NCBI GenBank assembly: GCA_947034885.2
Contig: OX344750.2
Coordinates: forward strand, 12,580,053 to 12,644,052
DNA from: Thuidium tamariscinum
Taxonomy: Eukaryota > Streptophyta > Bryopsida > Hypnales > Thuidiaceae
Direction of reading: 5' to 3'
DNA length: 64,000 nucleotides
Shown: one piece after another, positions 22,401 through 35,576 of the stretch
How the letters are laid out: the number at the start of each line of letters is the position of its first letter
Position numbering within the stretch: the stretch's first letter is position 1
Notes under the pieces: generated by a model
Told to the model about the DNA's origin: nothing
The model's input: only the letters and a program-made list of their open reading frames with translations
Databases searched by the model: none
Position numbers and translations under genes: made by a program

Positions 22401-24686
22401 ATGGCTACACCGACAAGACCAAGGAAGGAGGAACGAGACAAGACCCGACTACGACCAGGAAACAAACATCGTAAGTGGTTGCATGTTTTACGTAATCCCG
22501 CAAAGCTTGCATTCAAAGGGTGGGAAGACGTGCCTGACCCATGGACTTACAAAAACTGTGTCAATTACATCGAGTGGTGCCACATTGACAAGGTCTTCCC
22601 AGAAGAGCGACACAACTATCACCGACGCTTCCACAAGGCAAATTTAAAACATTGCATTGATGAGGAGTTCACAAATCGGTGCATCAAAGTGTACCAGGCG
22701 TTGTATGATGTCCCTATCGTCAAACGCAATGAAGTGCATCTCTTCATTGCACGAGGGGTACATGCGGAACTAAAGTTGAACAAGAGAATGGACTGGTCAA
22801 CTTTGAAGACAATGGGGGACAAAGTCAACATTCCTACACCAGCAAATGGATTCATTCCAAGGGGGATAAAAAGGTACCCGCAAGGTGGACTGGGTAAAAC
22901 AACTACACAAGTTGAAGCACCACCATTACATGACACTGAGGACTCTGCTACAGATAACGACTCGGATGGATCTCATGTGCCACATGCACTCAGCTATAGA
23001 ACAAATCTACGGCTTAAAAAGAGGAGGGCTGAGCGTGCAACTGAAGAGGGTGTACAAAAAAATGTTGTGGAGGGACAGGTGCCAGCTACTGACGAACCAA
23101 CAATAGGAATTGTTGATGTTACAGCTACTGCAGATTGAATTCAGAGTTTGAGGACTGAAGTGGAAGAGAGCAATGCGCATCTGCATTCTTTGTATGAAGA
23201 TGTTAATAAATTGAGGGATGAACTCAAAGAAAAGAACAATATTATAAGTGAACAACAACGTGAGATAGAGGCGCTGCGGCATGCTCTTGAAGCAGCCACA
23301 TTGGCCAATGATGGTCAGGATCCACGAGGGGGAGCGCAAGGGCCTCCAATCAATGATGAAATTCCAGTGCAACATGTTGAAGTTGGTGCAACACAGGGTA
23401 CTCAAGATGATGCACTGTCATTTGGAGAATTACCCACAAATGCAGGTCAAGCAATGCCAATTGACCAGAGCACTCAATTGACGGACGCGCTTGCAAACAA
23501 TTTGATATTGAAAAAACAATTGAAAGCGTTGATGGAGCAATATTACCAGTGGAAAATGGCATGCGTCTTTTCTGTTGACAGAACTCAGCAAATGGTGTCA
23601 GAATTTCAAAAAATCGACAACAATTATGGCGCACACAATCAAGAGAGGGTTTTTGGGTTGACATCGTAGGCCCTCGTGGATGATCATTTCAACATGGATG
23701 AAATGGTGACCAAAGACATTGGTGGTGGAACAACAATCATCGATTGGTCCAAACACCATTGGGATTTCAAGAATGAAGTTGGCTCTTCCCTCGACCAGAA
23801 CGGCAATCCACTATTATTATGGCCAAATCCTTCAAGCTTTGTGTATGATGGTACTACGTGTCCCATTTGTCTAAATCCATTTGGCCCTGAAGGTGGAATG
23901 CACCTAGGCACGTGCGAACACTTGTACCATCCATTTTGTTTGATTAGCTTGATGGTTGTTCGTCGACGGTGTTCCTTGTGCAAGGCTCCTTTCCATGAGC
24001 ACTTGTATGATTTGTTTGGATTAGTTTCATACATGCCACCACATTGGGAATATAATGCTGAAAATGCCCCTGATCATGCTCAGAAGTGGGAAACTGACTT
24101 GGTGTGGAGTTGGAAATTGAAGGTCCATTCCTTGGATAAACAAAACCTTTCTGCCGAATGGGGTTGGGAAAAAAATCCAGCTCAAATAGTGGAGGTGTGT
24201 CAATACTTGATTCCAATGAAGGACAAGTATAGCCAAGGACGACGGAATTTCTTCTATCAGTGCTTCAATGGGCATTGGGACGAGGTTTTTGAGAACTTTC
24301 AATTTGGACCTCATCCTAAACAGTGGTTTTGGAATAGGGATGGAGTTCGTATCACTAACGACGATGGGATTCGTATGGTGGACGACATTGACATGCTTGA
24401 CCCTACTGAACTAGTTCAACTAGAGGAGTCAGAGTGGCGAGAAACCTTTCGACATGAAGGGATGGATTTCTTGCTTGATCAGCATAGCCCTCGAACTCGC
24501 CAATGTCTTGAGAGCCTCAAACAATCACAGATCATGAGGGCTGTATTGGAGGAAGATGGACCAGCGCGGAGAACTCGATCCGCAATTCGTAGACTTCGTT
24601 TAGGCTCGGACGAAGACCTTCCCGTCATTGTAGGGACACATGACAACGAGGCTGGCCCAAGTGGCAGTGCAATGGACATAGACTAA
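22401..24686 (+). pseudogene. Long coiled-coil / RING-H2 protein gene with two in-frame stops
   Basis: The start ATG at 22401 sits in GTGAAAATGGCT. One frame of 762 codons runs to 24686, interrupted by TGA at 23136-23138 and TAG at 23667-23669; all three pieces share the frame. Piece 1 (245 residues) is basic, with a folded domain of unknown type and an acidic linker. Piece 2 holds a coiled coil (about 23150-23290). Piece 3 has a RING-H2 at residues about 487-530: CPICLNPF, then GTCEHLYHPFC and RRRCSLCKAPF, giving the eight C/H ligands of an E3 ubiquitin ligase. A conserved-looking Trp-rich domain follows, and an acidic C-terminus. RING-H2 proteins transfer ubiquitin from E2 to substrates; a role here in transposon control is speculation. 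Stop read-through is an alternative to decay. Confidence 0.78.
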
Positions 24687-24989
24687 GTGAAGTTTCTACT
24701 ATCTAGCTAGTGAACTTATGTTTTCATAGAAGACTTAGGGTCCTAGCTTAATATAGGCTTATAGAATTTTGATCTCGGCAATAGATATTATTCGTTATAT
24801 TAGATATTGGCACATGCATTTTTAGATGGTGTCATGGTCATAGTAACCTCGTCATATACTTTTCCAACTATGTATTCCATGACGCTTATGAAATATATAT
24901 TATTTAGCCCAAAATCTAGGCCAAAATCACTTCGTGTTTTTTTTGCACATACTCTTTTGAAACAACATCATACATATACAAAAATTATA
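24687..24989. other. 3' flank of the RING gene
   Basis: AT-rich, with no further coding sequence seen. It probably includes the 3' untranslated region. Confidence 0.5.
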
Positions 24990-27080
24990 TCCTAAAATGA
25001 AATGTCATTGAATTGGAGTATTGTACTATGATTCATTTCCATTTTTCCATGAATGAATAAAATTAGGGAAGGACAACAAATGCCATTATATTGGAAAAAA
25101 ACTCATTTCTAATGTTGCTAATGATAGAAAACAAGTAAATGGCATTCACTTGAGATACCACCAAAAAATAGAGGGCATTCTGGTGAGATGGAACAATTTC
25201 GCTAATCAAGCCCCAAAAAAATAGGGGGGAATGATATACAATAAATAAAGTGCATTGGGATGGCATGGGATAATGTTGCAAATGTTGCCAAAAACAATTA
25301 GGGAGGGAATGATATCCACAAAAAATGGCATTCAATTGGGACAAAATAATCTTTCAAATCAATAAAATAAAACTATAAAGAGTTTAGGAAATAAATTGTC
25401 TTCTGTTGGAATGGAACATGTGGCTAATGAATTTTGAAGAATTAGGAAGGTAATGATCAAAGAAAAATGAATAGCATTCGGTTGGAAAAAAGTTAGGAAG
25501 ACAAGAGTAGTGCCATTTACTTCTTGTATAACTTGAGATGGAACAATTATGCTAATGAAGCCAAAAAAAATGAAAAAAAAATGAATCCAACAAAAGAAAA
25601 GTTGAAAAGGCATTGACTTGGAATGTAAGTGCTTTCAAAATAAATGCACCCAAAAGAGGGGTAGAGAGACCCAAGCTTTCGTAAATTTTATTTGGGAATG
25701 ATTCTAAACTTCACTTACAAGTTAAAGTGATTGACTATAATCCCAAACACTCATCCTTCAATTTCCTATCACGTAATTGCCAGACCTACAATGGAAGTGT
25801 ATTGTTACCCAAAGTACAAAAAAATGGGAAAAGTAAGTAGGGATGATTAAATTGGCATGGAAATAGGTACATATTTAATAAAAAATGGTTACCCAATATA
25901 AAAAAATTTAGTGGCGAAAAAATCAATTTTCATTGACTTGAAATTGATGAAGTAAAATGTCATTGACTTGGAATAGGATTCAATCATAAAAACATGTACG
26001 GAATGAAATGAAAAGTCATTGAATTGGAGTGGAATTCATTTCTAATCTATGAAAAAAATTAGGTAAGGAAAAGAGACGTCATTTAGTTGGAGTGAAAGTG
26101 CATTTTAGATGTTCTTAATAAAAGCAAACAAATGTGAAAGAGATATGAAACAAACATTGTGTTTGATTACCTATTTTAATAAACGAGAAATGGAAAGCGA
26201 ATGGAAAGACTTCCATTTCTTACCATAAAAAACATTTATTATTGAGTTAGGATGGAAGAGTTTTTCTAATGAATAAAAAAAATAGGAAAGGGACTGACGG
26301 GAAAAAAAATTACAATTTATTAAGACGGAAAAGATTTCGGTTCAGGATTAAAAAATAAGGAACGAGAATGAGGGCGAAAAAAAATTGGTATTGAGTTACA
26401 TGGACAAGTTTTGCTAAATAATAAAGTAAAAAACATAATAAAAAATAGTAAAGAGGTTGGTTAGCTGGTGGTACAAAAAAAATTCCCATTGACATTGGAT
26501 GAAAGAGCTTTGCTAATCAATGAAGCCAAATACATTTAGGAAAGGCAATGCAATGATTCAACTAATAAATATTGGTATTGCTAATTACGATGAAAGAGTT
26601 CTAGAAATTAATGAAGACCAATAGAAATGAAAATCTGAAAAGAAAATGGTGACAAAAAAAGATAGAATGATGCAACAAAAAAAGGATGGCATAGAGTTGG
26701 GGAATGAGAGCTTTGCTAATTAATGGGAAATAAATAGGAAAACGAATGACGTAAAAAAAAATTGGCATTCAATTTGAATGCAAGAGTTTTAGGAATGAAG
26801 TAAAAAAAAAGGAGATAAGACGATTCAATAAATAAGGAATGATGCCACAAAACAAGGGGGCTAAATAATTCAACAAAAAGGAATGACAATGACTTCGCAT
26901 AAAAGAATTTTTGCATTAGAGGCCAAAAATATAAGAGTTTTGCTAATTAATGAAGCAAGAGAAATGGACAAGGAATTGAATTAAGAAATAAGAAGATGGC
27001 ATTGACTTCGGATAAGATAGTTTTGCTTTCTATGCATAAAAAATTGGAAAGGGGATGATGAGATGAAAAATTGAAGTGGC
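24990..27080 (-). repeat. Degenerate satellite-like array, inverse of 15370-17450
   Basis: The phrases GGCATTGACTTGG, GGAATGAAGTAAAA, GAGTTTTGCTAATTAATG and AATGATTCAAC recur. Reversed and complemented, they match the unit of the left array (TTCATTCCTAAAACTC, AATGCCATTT). The two arrays therefore form a loose inverted repeat around the kinase, unknown and RING genes. Confidence 0.78.
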
Positions 27081-27565
27081 GTACTGGAGGTCTACAATTT
27101 TTTGTTTAAATCTCTACTACTTCTTTCATTTTAAACAAATTAAGTTTTACCCTTGTATCTAGTACACTACATTTCCTCTATATTCCCTAAATATTTCCTC
27201 AAAATATCCGGAACATTTGCTAAATAGAAGAATTTAGACTTCTTTTTTTAAATCTAAAATTTCTTTTTAGTTCAAAGTACTAGTTTCTTCTTGGGGACAC
27301 AAATAAGGTTCAAAGTAGTTCGGAGTGGTAGAAGACATAAGGAACGACATGTTCCACCACAACAAAGGGTACATGCTCTTCCACGAAGTTTCTTCCAAAT
27401 CTTAGTCCATTGAGCTCTTCAATTTGGCATTTTGCTTTCATGGTCTTGTCGAAATGTAGAACAAGTTGTTCTTCCTAAAATTAAAGGTTCCCCCGCTCCA
27501 AAAAAGGAAGGATTGAAGGATCTCATGCCCAAGCGCATTTCAAAGTCCTCCTTCCTGTGTTGTAC
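27081..27565. other. Segment homologous to 50.2-50.57 kb
   Basis: This non-coding stretch matches the DNA just upstream of the transposase promoter array, for example TTCCAAATCTTAG.CC.TTGAGCTCTT, CATGGTCTT and ATCTCATGCCCAAG. It indicates a duplicated promoter region. Confidence 0.6.
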
Positions 27566-28415
27566 GACCACGTCCGCGCCCTGACGTCAAGTCCGCGCCA
27601 CGTATTAGAATTGTCCGCCCTCAAGTCCGCGCCCTGCGTCCACGCCCTGACATAGCCAATGTCACGAAAACATTGGTGAGAAAAAGCTTTCTTGTCTCTC
27701 CTTCACTATAAAGAATCTAAAAGAAGGCATGACTGAATTTAATGGTTCCTGGTTTTCATGAAAGGAGGGACACAATCTTGTAAGAGCAATAAATAGGAGC
27801 AAGGAGGGATCCCATGCGGGAAGTCAACCTCATTTGCAGTGCATGCACGTTTGCGCACCAAGAATGGTTCGCGCCCTGGAGTCCGCGCCCTCACCTGACG
27901 TCCACGCCCTGAGTAGCGCCAATGCAGTGAAGTTCAAGCCTCCAACTCCTTGGCTTCCCTAGTTCTCATGCCCGATCGCATTTCAAAGTCCTCCTTCTTG
28001 TGCTGTATGCCCTGGCGTCTGCGCCCTGACTTCAAGTCCGCGCCATGACCTCAAGTTCGCGCCCTGACATTAAGTCCGCGCCATGACACAGCCAATGTAA
28101 CGAAAACATTGGTGAGAGAAAGCGTTCTTGTCTCTCCATCACTATAAGGAATCTAAAAGACGGCATGACTAAATTTAATGGTTCCCGGTTTCCATGAAAA
28201 GGAGGGACACCATCTTCCAAGAGCAATAAATAGGAGCAAGGAGGGATCCCATGCGGGAGGTCAACCTCTTTTTCAATGCATGCACGTTCGCGCATCAAGA
28301 ATGGTCCGCACCCTGGAGTCCCCGCCCTGTGCAGGAGTCCGCGCCTTGGAGTCCGCGCCCTGTACTGGAGTCCACGCCTTGAAGTCCGCGCCCTCACCTG
28401 ACGTCCCCGCCCTAA
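27566..28415 (+). repeat. GTCCGCGCCCTGAC-type array with no gene downstream
   Basis: Multiple units (GTCCGCGCCCTGACGT, GTCCACGCCCTGA and variants) occur in three clusters. The region is a tandem duplication of about 443 bp: the phrase CGCATTTCAAAGTCCTCCTT occurs near 27534 and again near 27977, and GGAGCAAGGAGGGATCCCAT also occurs twice. It resembles the promoters at 22.0 and 50.6 kb, but no ORF follows. Confidence 0.75.
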
Positions 28416-28484
28416 GTAGCGCCAATGCAGTGAAGTTCAAGCCTCCAACTCCTTGGCTTCTTGGGTTCAAAGGTTTTAGGAGTG

Positions 28485-28522
28485 TAGGGTTTAGGGTTTG
28501 GAGTATTAGGGTTTAGGGTTTG
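28485..28522 (+). repeat. Short plant telomere-like repeats
   Basis: TAGGGTTTAGGGTTTGG occurs at 28485 and ATTAGGGTTTAGGGTTTG at 28505. These could be telo-box promoter elements or an interstitial telomeric remnant. Confidence 0.7.
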
Positions 28523-28559
28523 AGTTTGGATTGTTTGACTTTATTTCAGATGGTTTTAG

Positions 28560-29850
28560 CCTTTTAAGGTTGAATTAAAAAACAAATCAATGTATTCTAA
28601 ACCTTCGGAAAAGAACCTATGTCATGCATCTGAAAAATATGTCTTCTAAGTTCATGTAAAAAAGATTTTATTGCAGCAATTATTTCTAATTGTGGATTCC
28701 ATTTACAACCTTTCTACTTCAATTTAAGTTGTACGTTTTATTAAGGAAGAATCCATTGTAACAAGTATTTATAAAAATGGATCCTTTCACATTAAGAACA
28801 AAATATAACTTATAATTTTCCATTTCCCCACAAAAACCCTTGTAGTTATTATGCAGAAAAAAGAATCTTTGCTTATGAATAATGGATTTGAAGAAATGAA
28901 ACTCATTTGTTCATTTAAAAAATGCATTCTATCAATTATTCAAGAAAGTGAATCTTTTCATGTGAATCCAAAATAATATAAAGTTCTCATTCAAAAGAAG
29001 AATCTCTTGTACCTTTTATTTAGAAATGACTACTTTCTACGTGAATCTAAGAAACTGAACTTGGAAGTTTTAAAAAAATTATTTGTAACAAGCATCCACA
29101 AAAACAATTCCCTTCACGTGAATCCAAAAGAATGGAAGATCTAAGTTCTCGTTCAAAAAGATTCCCTTGTAGTTAAAATGGTCAAAAATGCATCCCCTTA
29201 TAAGAATAGTGAATTCAAGAATATGATGCTCATACCTTAGGCTACACAAATTATTTGTAACAAGCATCCACAAAAACAATTCCCTTCACGTGAAGCCAAA
29301 AGAATGGAAGATCTAAGTTCTCGTTCAAAAAGAATCCCTTGTAGTTAAAATGGTCAAAAATGCATCCCCTTATAAGAATAGTGAATTCAAGAATATGATG
29401 CTCATACCTTAGGCTACACGAATTATTGTAACAAGCATCCACAAAAACAATTCCCTTCACGTGAATCCAAGAGAATGGAAGATCTAAGTTCTCGTTCAAA
29501 AAGAATCCCTTGTAGAGTTGTAGTTAGAATGGTAAAAAGTGAATCCCTTCCATGTGATTGAAATAAAACAAAATAGTATTCATTTAATGCAATGGTTTGC
29601 CACTCGTTTTAAAAACAAAAAACAAAAAACAAACAAAGCAATAGTAATTCATTAAAAAAAATCCCTTGTACGAAATATAAACCAAAAATGAATTTGTTTA
29701 CGTAAATCCAAAAGAATGTAAGATTTAATAACACTAGTAGGAGCCCCTAATTTTCTGGATGTTACAGATGAACGAACAAGTTTTGGGGAACATATGTGGG
29801 AAGATAGAGTTTCTACCACTTGGGTGCTCATTAAATATGATGCTGAAATG
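28560..29850. repeat. Degenerate repeats including about 2.5 tandem copies of a 172-bp unit
   Basis: The phrase AGCATCCACAAAAACAATTC starts at 29091, 29263 and 29434, giving a period of 171-172 bp for 29075-29515. More diverged, shorter relatives (AAGAATC.CTTGTA, GTGAATCCAAA) extend on both sides. The ORFs at 29079-29499 are repeat translation. Confidence 0.75.
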
Positions 29851-32842
29851 AACACGAGGGAATCACAGTTTTGACATGCTCATGCCACGGCTCACATCCA
29901 TGTTGCAAGTAACATCAGATCCAGCAGACGCTGTTTTGGTTGACATCCCAAAAAACAGGGAAGTGTGCAAGGGGTCTGGGATTTTATTATCAAGCAAGGT
30001 AAGTTCTGTACAGTTACTATATTGTGAGGTAAAATGCTGCCCAAGGTTGCTGAAGTTATTGGTTGGGCAGGTGCTTTGATTTCGGGCATACAGAACTTCC
30101 ATAGATGAATGAAGCTGATGTTCTGAAATTTGGTTTTCATTTCTAAACCACAGCATTATGAACTGTAAGTGCCTTTGAACTGGAGGCAACATGTTCTAAT
30201 CCTTCCTACATTTTGGCATTAAAACAAACCAAACCGCATTTGGCTATTCAGTTATTCAGATTATTTGAAAATTCGTGGCTCTTCTTCAAATTAGCAAGGT
30301 TAAAAAGAGAGTGAATATGATTTCAGTTTTGAACATTTTCTAATTGAAAGCTATAAAAAATTGTTTTCTTCTATTTATTTTAAATGTACTATCATTAAAT
30401 GATACTTACTACAAACAAGATCAAAGTAATTTCCGAAGGAGTTTTGAAATCGTTTCTAATGTTTTTGGAATATTTTGGAATGTTTGTAATCCCTCTAAAA
30501 CCTTTTTGAATTTTTCATAAATCTTTCAAAACCTTTTCAAAATTTTCGAAGATCCTATTCAAATTCATTACTCAAATCTTTTTTTTAAAGTCTTGGAAGT
30601 TGATAAGTAAATAGGAATAAATTTCAATTGATTTCAATCAATTGAAATTTTCTTAAAAAAATTAATTTTCCAAAATGTTTAGAAATCATTTGGAAATTCT
30701 TGAAATGTTTTGATTTTGATGTACAATTTGAATTAAATTTGTATCAAATACAATTTGAATTTGTTGTTCATTTGAATTCCATTCAAATTGAATTATGACG
30801 ATTGAAACTGAAAATTCCATCAAAGCATTTATCGAATTCGCGTACACTTCCATTTGTGATTAAAACAATGGAATGAATGTTGAAACTTTGATTCAATGCA
30901 GTCTATGCAATTCGATTTTTTGGAAAATCCTTTTTCTATTTCTACTGCCATGTTTTCCCAATACAGTTTTCTGTTCGATTAGAATTAGAAATTTGAAGTT
31001 CTTTGAATTTCCAACTCATATTGGTAAATATTTATGTTCTATACCTCATTTGATTATACGTCTACGTTTTGAATCCAAAATAGTTCATTATTCTGCCTTT
31101 TCTGAATCTTTCATGAACTCTCAATTATTTGATGAACATGAGCTTTTCAAGCCTTTCATTGTGAACTACTTTATTGTACTAAAAGTTTCAATTTCAAGAA
31201 ATTGTGTACACTCCTAAAAGGGGCCAAAACTTTTTTTTGGCCCAATTTCAAGGCACTACATTGGGCACTCCAGATTGTGTTTGATTATATGCTCAAATAC
31301 TCAAGGTTGTTCTAGAAAATAAATTCTAACTTCAAATAGAATTACATTTTCAAATAGCATTTCATGAAGGCTGTAATCCTATAGGTTGAATTATCAAGAA
31401 AAAAATTTATAACGTATAACTGAAGAATCTAAATAATTTTTTCCACACCTGTATAATTAACTTGAGTGAATGGAGACTTCACATGTACTTGGAACACCAT
31501 GTCTGAGTTCGAAGCAATTGATTTTCGAAATTTCCTGGGATTGTCGGTACAGTCTACCAAGTTTAATTTAATTTTAAGCTTGTTGTGGAATTGGTTTTTT
31601 TATCGCAAACACTAATTGAAATTGAAATTGAAATTGTGAAAATATAATCATGTTCAGGGTATGTGCCTAATTAACACCATAAATTGAAGTCTTAAGCAAC
31701 TAGCTTGAAGTTTGTTTTTTTCTTCAAAAGAAACAGCGACATAATAATTTGAGTTAAAATTGGACTTTCGACTTCAAATTATGGTAATCCCTATATACTC
31801 TTTATTACATATGTGATTTATTCACACTTTTTTATTCACGCTATTTCATTATTTTTATTCAATGAATGTATGTTGCAAATGCTTTTTTAGTGATATAATT
31901 TGAATAACTTAACCACCTTCTTATAGTACATATGTTTCTTTTCTAATATCACTCTACTATGACTGAATGAGGTTTAATCTTTTATTTTCTGTATGTTCTC
32001 AAGTTTCTGATTAAACTGTAAGTGGTTCAGCTCGTACTCATTCAAAAATCACATCTCATACAGTTTATTCAACCTCCTAGCACCCCACTTGTATTAAGAG
32101 CTTCTCTTTTCTTTCATTGAAGCACCGAAGTTAGTAATGTTCAAAGATTCCTTTCCTTTGCTATTAAAACACTTTGCACTATAGGGTGTTGTAGCATTCA
32201 TCCTCTTCAATAAAAAAATAGAATCAGCGTTGGGATTTTGAATTATTTATATTTCAATTTAAATTGTTAAAGTTTAAATAATTAAATTTTAACAAATTAA
32301 ATTTTATTTAGTGTGCTTGGTTCTTCCTATACGGTACCTTATGAGGCAAATTTGTGGTTTATGAGATAAAAATAATATTTTATGACATGGTTGTTGTTCT
32401 GCTTTTACATGGCACCTTCATGATGACACTCACCCTCCTTGACATAGTGGACCAAAACTCTGCTGAAATGTGTACGAATCAAGCCTTCCACACCCGATCT
32501 AATTTTATAACAAAAACACAAAAAAATCTGCTAGAAAGAACATCAATTTTCCTTTCAGTGACACTGTAATAGTTCTTGTATGTTTACTTCAACCTACTAA
32601 AACTCGAAGCCACAGATGTTGAATGTATTTTACATTGCAAACTTCGATGCAACTCAGATCTTTGCACATTGATAACATAATTTGTACACTTGCACTAAAG
32701 TATGTGAGTGTGTACATCCAACTAGTCATGCATTGGACTATGTTCTCGCTCACCCACATTTCCTGTGACTCTTATGTACATGCCGCCTTCTACAATGGTC
32801 TCCCTCATTGGCTCTGTCGCGAACATGGCTGGTTGCAAGCCT
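29851..32842. other. AT-rich non-coding DNA
   Basis: No gene could be supported. A minus-strand frame of 109 codons at 29863-30192 has protein-like composition, but there is no recognisable family and no splice context. The plus-strand frame at 30873-31217 is Phe/Ile-rich and probably random. Confidence 0.45.
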
Positions 32843-32864
32843 CACTATAAGAAACCCATGTTTT

Positions 32865-34804
32865 TTTTGGTGTCAGGCCAAAAACATAACATGTTTAAAA
32901 AAACATTATATGTTTTATAGAACATTGGGATGTCCAGTGAATGAAGGCTAAAAAAAAGGAAGATTTAATTAAATGTTATAAAAAGCATGCTAAATTATTG
33001 TTACAACAAATTGGTGTTATCCAAAACAATGATGTAGTTTAAAACATGGTTGTCAACATAAAAATGTTTTTAAAATCATCCAAGAAAACATTCATAGCCA
33101 CGTCATTATTGTTGGTCAAACTTAATTAAAGTAATTAACAAAATTCTAGTTCAGTCAAAGGTAAAATGACTGACCGCGATAAAAAAGATGAAAACGGGCA
33201 GATGGTGTGGAAATTAGGTGACATGGCATCTGACATGGAAATTATGTGATGTGGACATGGTATGCTGATGTGGCATGCCACGTCAGCAATCATGACAGAC
33301 CTATGTTACAACTTTGGATGTTTCTTTAAACATCATACTAGACATAAAGATGTTTTTTAAGACATCACTTTTAGCAAAATCGTTATTTACCGTTTGCAAT
33401 CATAACATCAAAGCAAATGTTAATCACTATGCAATTCATAACATCAAAAAGGATAAGCAAACCTTATGCAAGCTACTAGAGATGTCTTCTTTGATGTAAG
33501 CATGACTATAAAATGACCATCAACAAAGGCTTTCATGTGTTGTAAACATCCATATTTTTTCTCTTCCCTTTTGTTGAGCATATTCTTTACTTGATAAAAA
33601 CATTTTTTTCCTTATAATTCCAATTCGAATAGTTTTTGGTAAAATAAGAATTTTTTAAATTTATTCATGACATTATTACAATTAAATATTGTCATTAGGG
33701 AATCTAGGATACTTATATTCTTTATATTATTGTAGTTGAGTATTTCTCTTATTACAAGATTAGAAAATCCCATTTTCTCATTTTTTTTTACTACAATTGT
33801 ATACAAGGACTAAAAAAAAATAACAACACAATTTGTATTTTTTGCACTATTTGTTACAATTGCATATATTTCTTGCACTAATAAGAACACCCATATTTTT
33901 TTAAATCAAAGGTAAGTATTTTTTTTCAATATAAGATTGGAGGATTTCAATTTCTTTGTTTGTTACAATTGAAATTCTCTTCAAATGAATAAGCACACAA
34001 TTCATATTCTTTTCACTATTTGAAGTTTAATATTGTCTCTTTACAAATCTAAACATCCATGTTTTTATTATTATTAATTACATTTGAGTATTAGTAGCAC
34101 CTACATTTTTTTATATGCAATAACTTTAGTTTATAAGATTAAAATCATGTATGCCTTTTTCAAAATTTCAATACATAAAGTAATTAATTTCTTCAAGTGA
34201 ATACAGTAACACCTACATTTTTTCTTTTTTAAGGCAATTTTTAGGACAATTGACCTTTTCTGTTAGAAGAATATTTTTAAGTCTCACAATTGATGAAATT
34301 TACCTTACTAAAATTATAACATTTTATATTTCTTCCTTCTCTTAGATTTGACAATTGACTACAGCTTGGGGAGTCGGGGGGAAGCATTGTTGAAAAACAA
34401 AGGAACAATGTGTACTAAAATATAGGGTCTAATATATTCATTGCACATAAAATTTGTAAGAAATTATATTTATCATAGGGTGCTTTAAAATTGTGAAACA
34501 TGCATGATTATATAGACTATAGAGTTAGACATAATACAATAAATTATGTAAAGAGTACATATAAAATAGTATATTCAAATGTGAGTAACTAAAAAAAGGG
34601 TTATAGATTACCATATGAAACTTTCAATGTATTCATGAATGGGGTGATTTGTCATAAAATTTGGCCCATATTCTAAATACAGTACTTCATTGCAAGGTAC
34701 ATATGGTATATGCAAAAAATACTTTAAAATTTAGTATCTAAGGGAAAAAAAATGGGGTGTAATCTTGAAAAGATTGGGGTTTCTAGGAAAATAATGAGGT
34801 ATAA
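32865..34804. other. AT-rich non-coding DNA
   Basis: No gene was found. The first 700 bp contain recurring ACAT.ATGTTTT and GATGTGGCATG phrases, possibly subterminal repeats of the CACTA-like end. Confidence 0.5.
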
Positions 34805-35576
34805 TCCCTAGAGAACCAAGGCCTTATTTTTTTGTTAAAAATTTTTAAAAAAAATTCTATTTCTATAGCAATGGGTAAAAAAATTTGAAAACTATTTTTT
34901 CTACAAATCTAACCATAGTATTTTTAGTATGAGAGCATGTGGAATGAATTTCAAAATTTTGAACAACATAGATTGCAAGATTTTTTTTGTTAAAGTGAAA
35001 AAACCCAGTTTTTTAGCACATTGTAAGGTTTAATTTTTTTGACTTTGAGCCTTCTTAACTTTATTTTTCTACACTGTAGAGTTTTGAGCTTTAAATCTTT
35101 GAAATGTATAATTGAGTTGAGACTCTAGAGGAAAAAAAAGTACAAAAAAACTTAATTTTTATTCTTTAAAAGAGTATTATATAGAAGTAGGTATGAAATG
35201 GAAGGAAAAGTTAAATAGTATCTTGAAGGTGGAATTAGAATGCACTAATTCCAATGGTGGAATTGTTCTAGAAAAAAAAACACCATCTGGCAATTTTTTT
35301 TAAATATTAAAAATTGCATTTGAAATTGAATCCTACAATTTATTTTTCTTTAAACTCAAATTTTCAAAATTTGTTTTGTTGCCTGATCTCCCTCATTTTG
35401 AACGATTTTGAATATAACTTTTATTCCTAAGCATCAATTGAAAAAATTATATTCCCATAAAGACAATAAACATTTCTATCTTCAAATTTTAAAAAAAGAA
35501 ATCAGGATAAAATTTGAACTTGTAGGTACCTGCCCAAAATTCCATTTGTTCCTCAAAGGAAAATGGTTTTTCGGGG
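34805..35576. mobile_element. MITE-like element, family 2, copy 2
   Basis: The left end is TCCCTAGAGAACCA and the right end TGGTTTTTCGGGG, with ATAA flanking both (34801-34804 and 35577-35580). The internal phrase ATTCCAATGGTGG.ATT.TTCTAG is shared with copy 1 near 8290-8320. It is diverged and has no coding sequence. Confidence 0.5.

Noticed and set aside
21990..28420. Idea that the internal arrays are ends of nested hAT elements
   Set aside because: No CAGGGTTGTCATA-type terminus or 8-bp duplication was found next to them; they sit before genes instead.
29863..30192. Minus-strand 109-codon ORF
   Set aside because: Protein-like composition but no family, no splice context and AT-rich surroundings; too weak to list as a gene.
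30873..31217. Plus-strand 114-codon Phe/Ile-rich ORF
   Set aside because: Typical of chance frames in AT-rich DNA.
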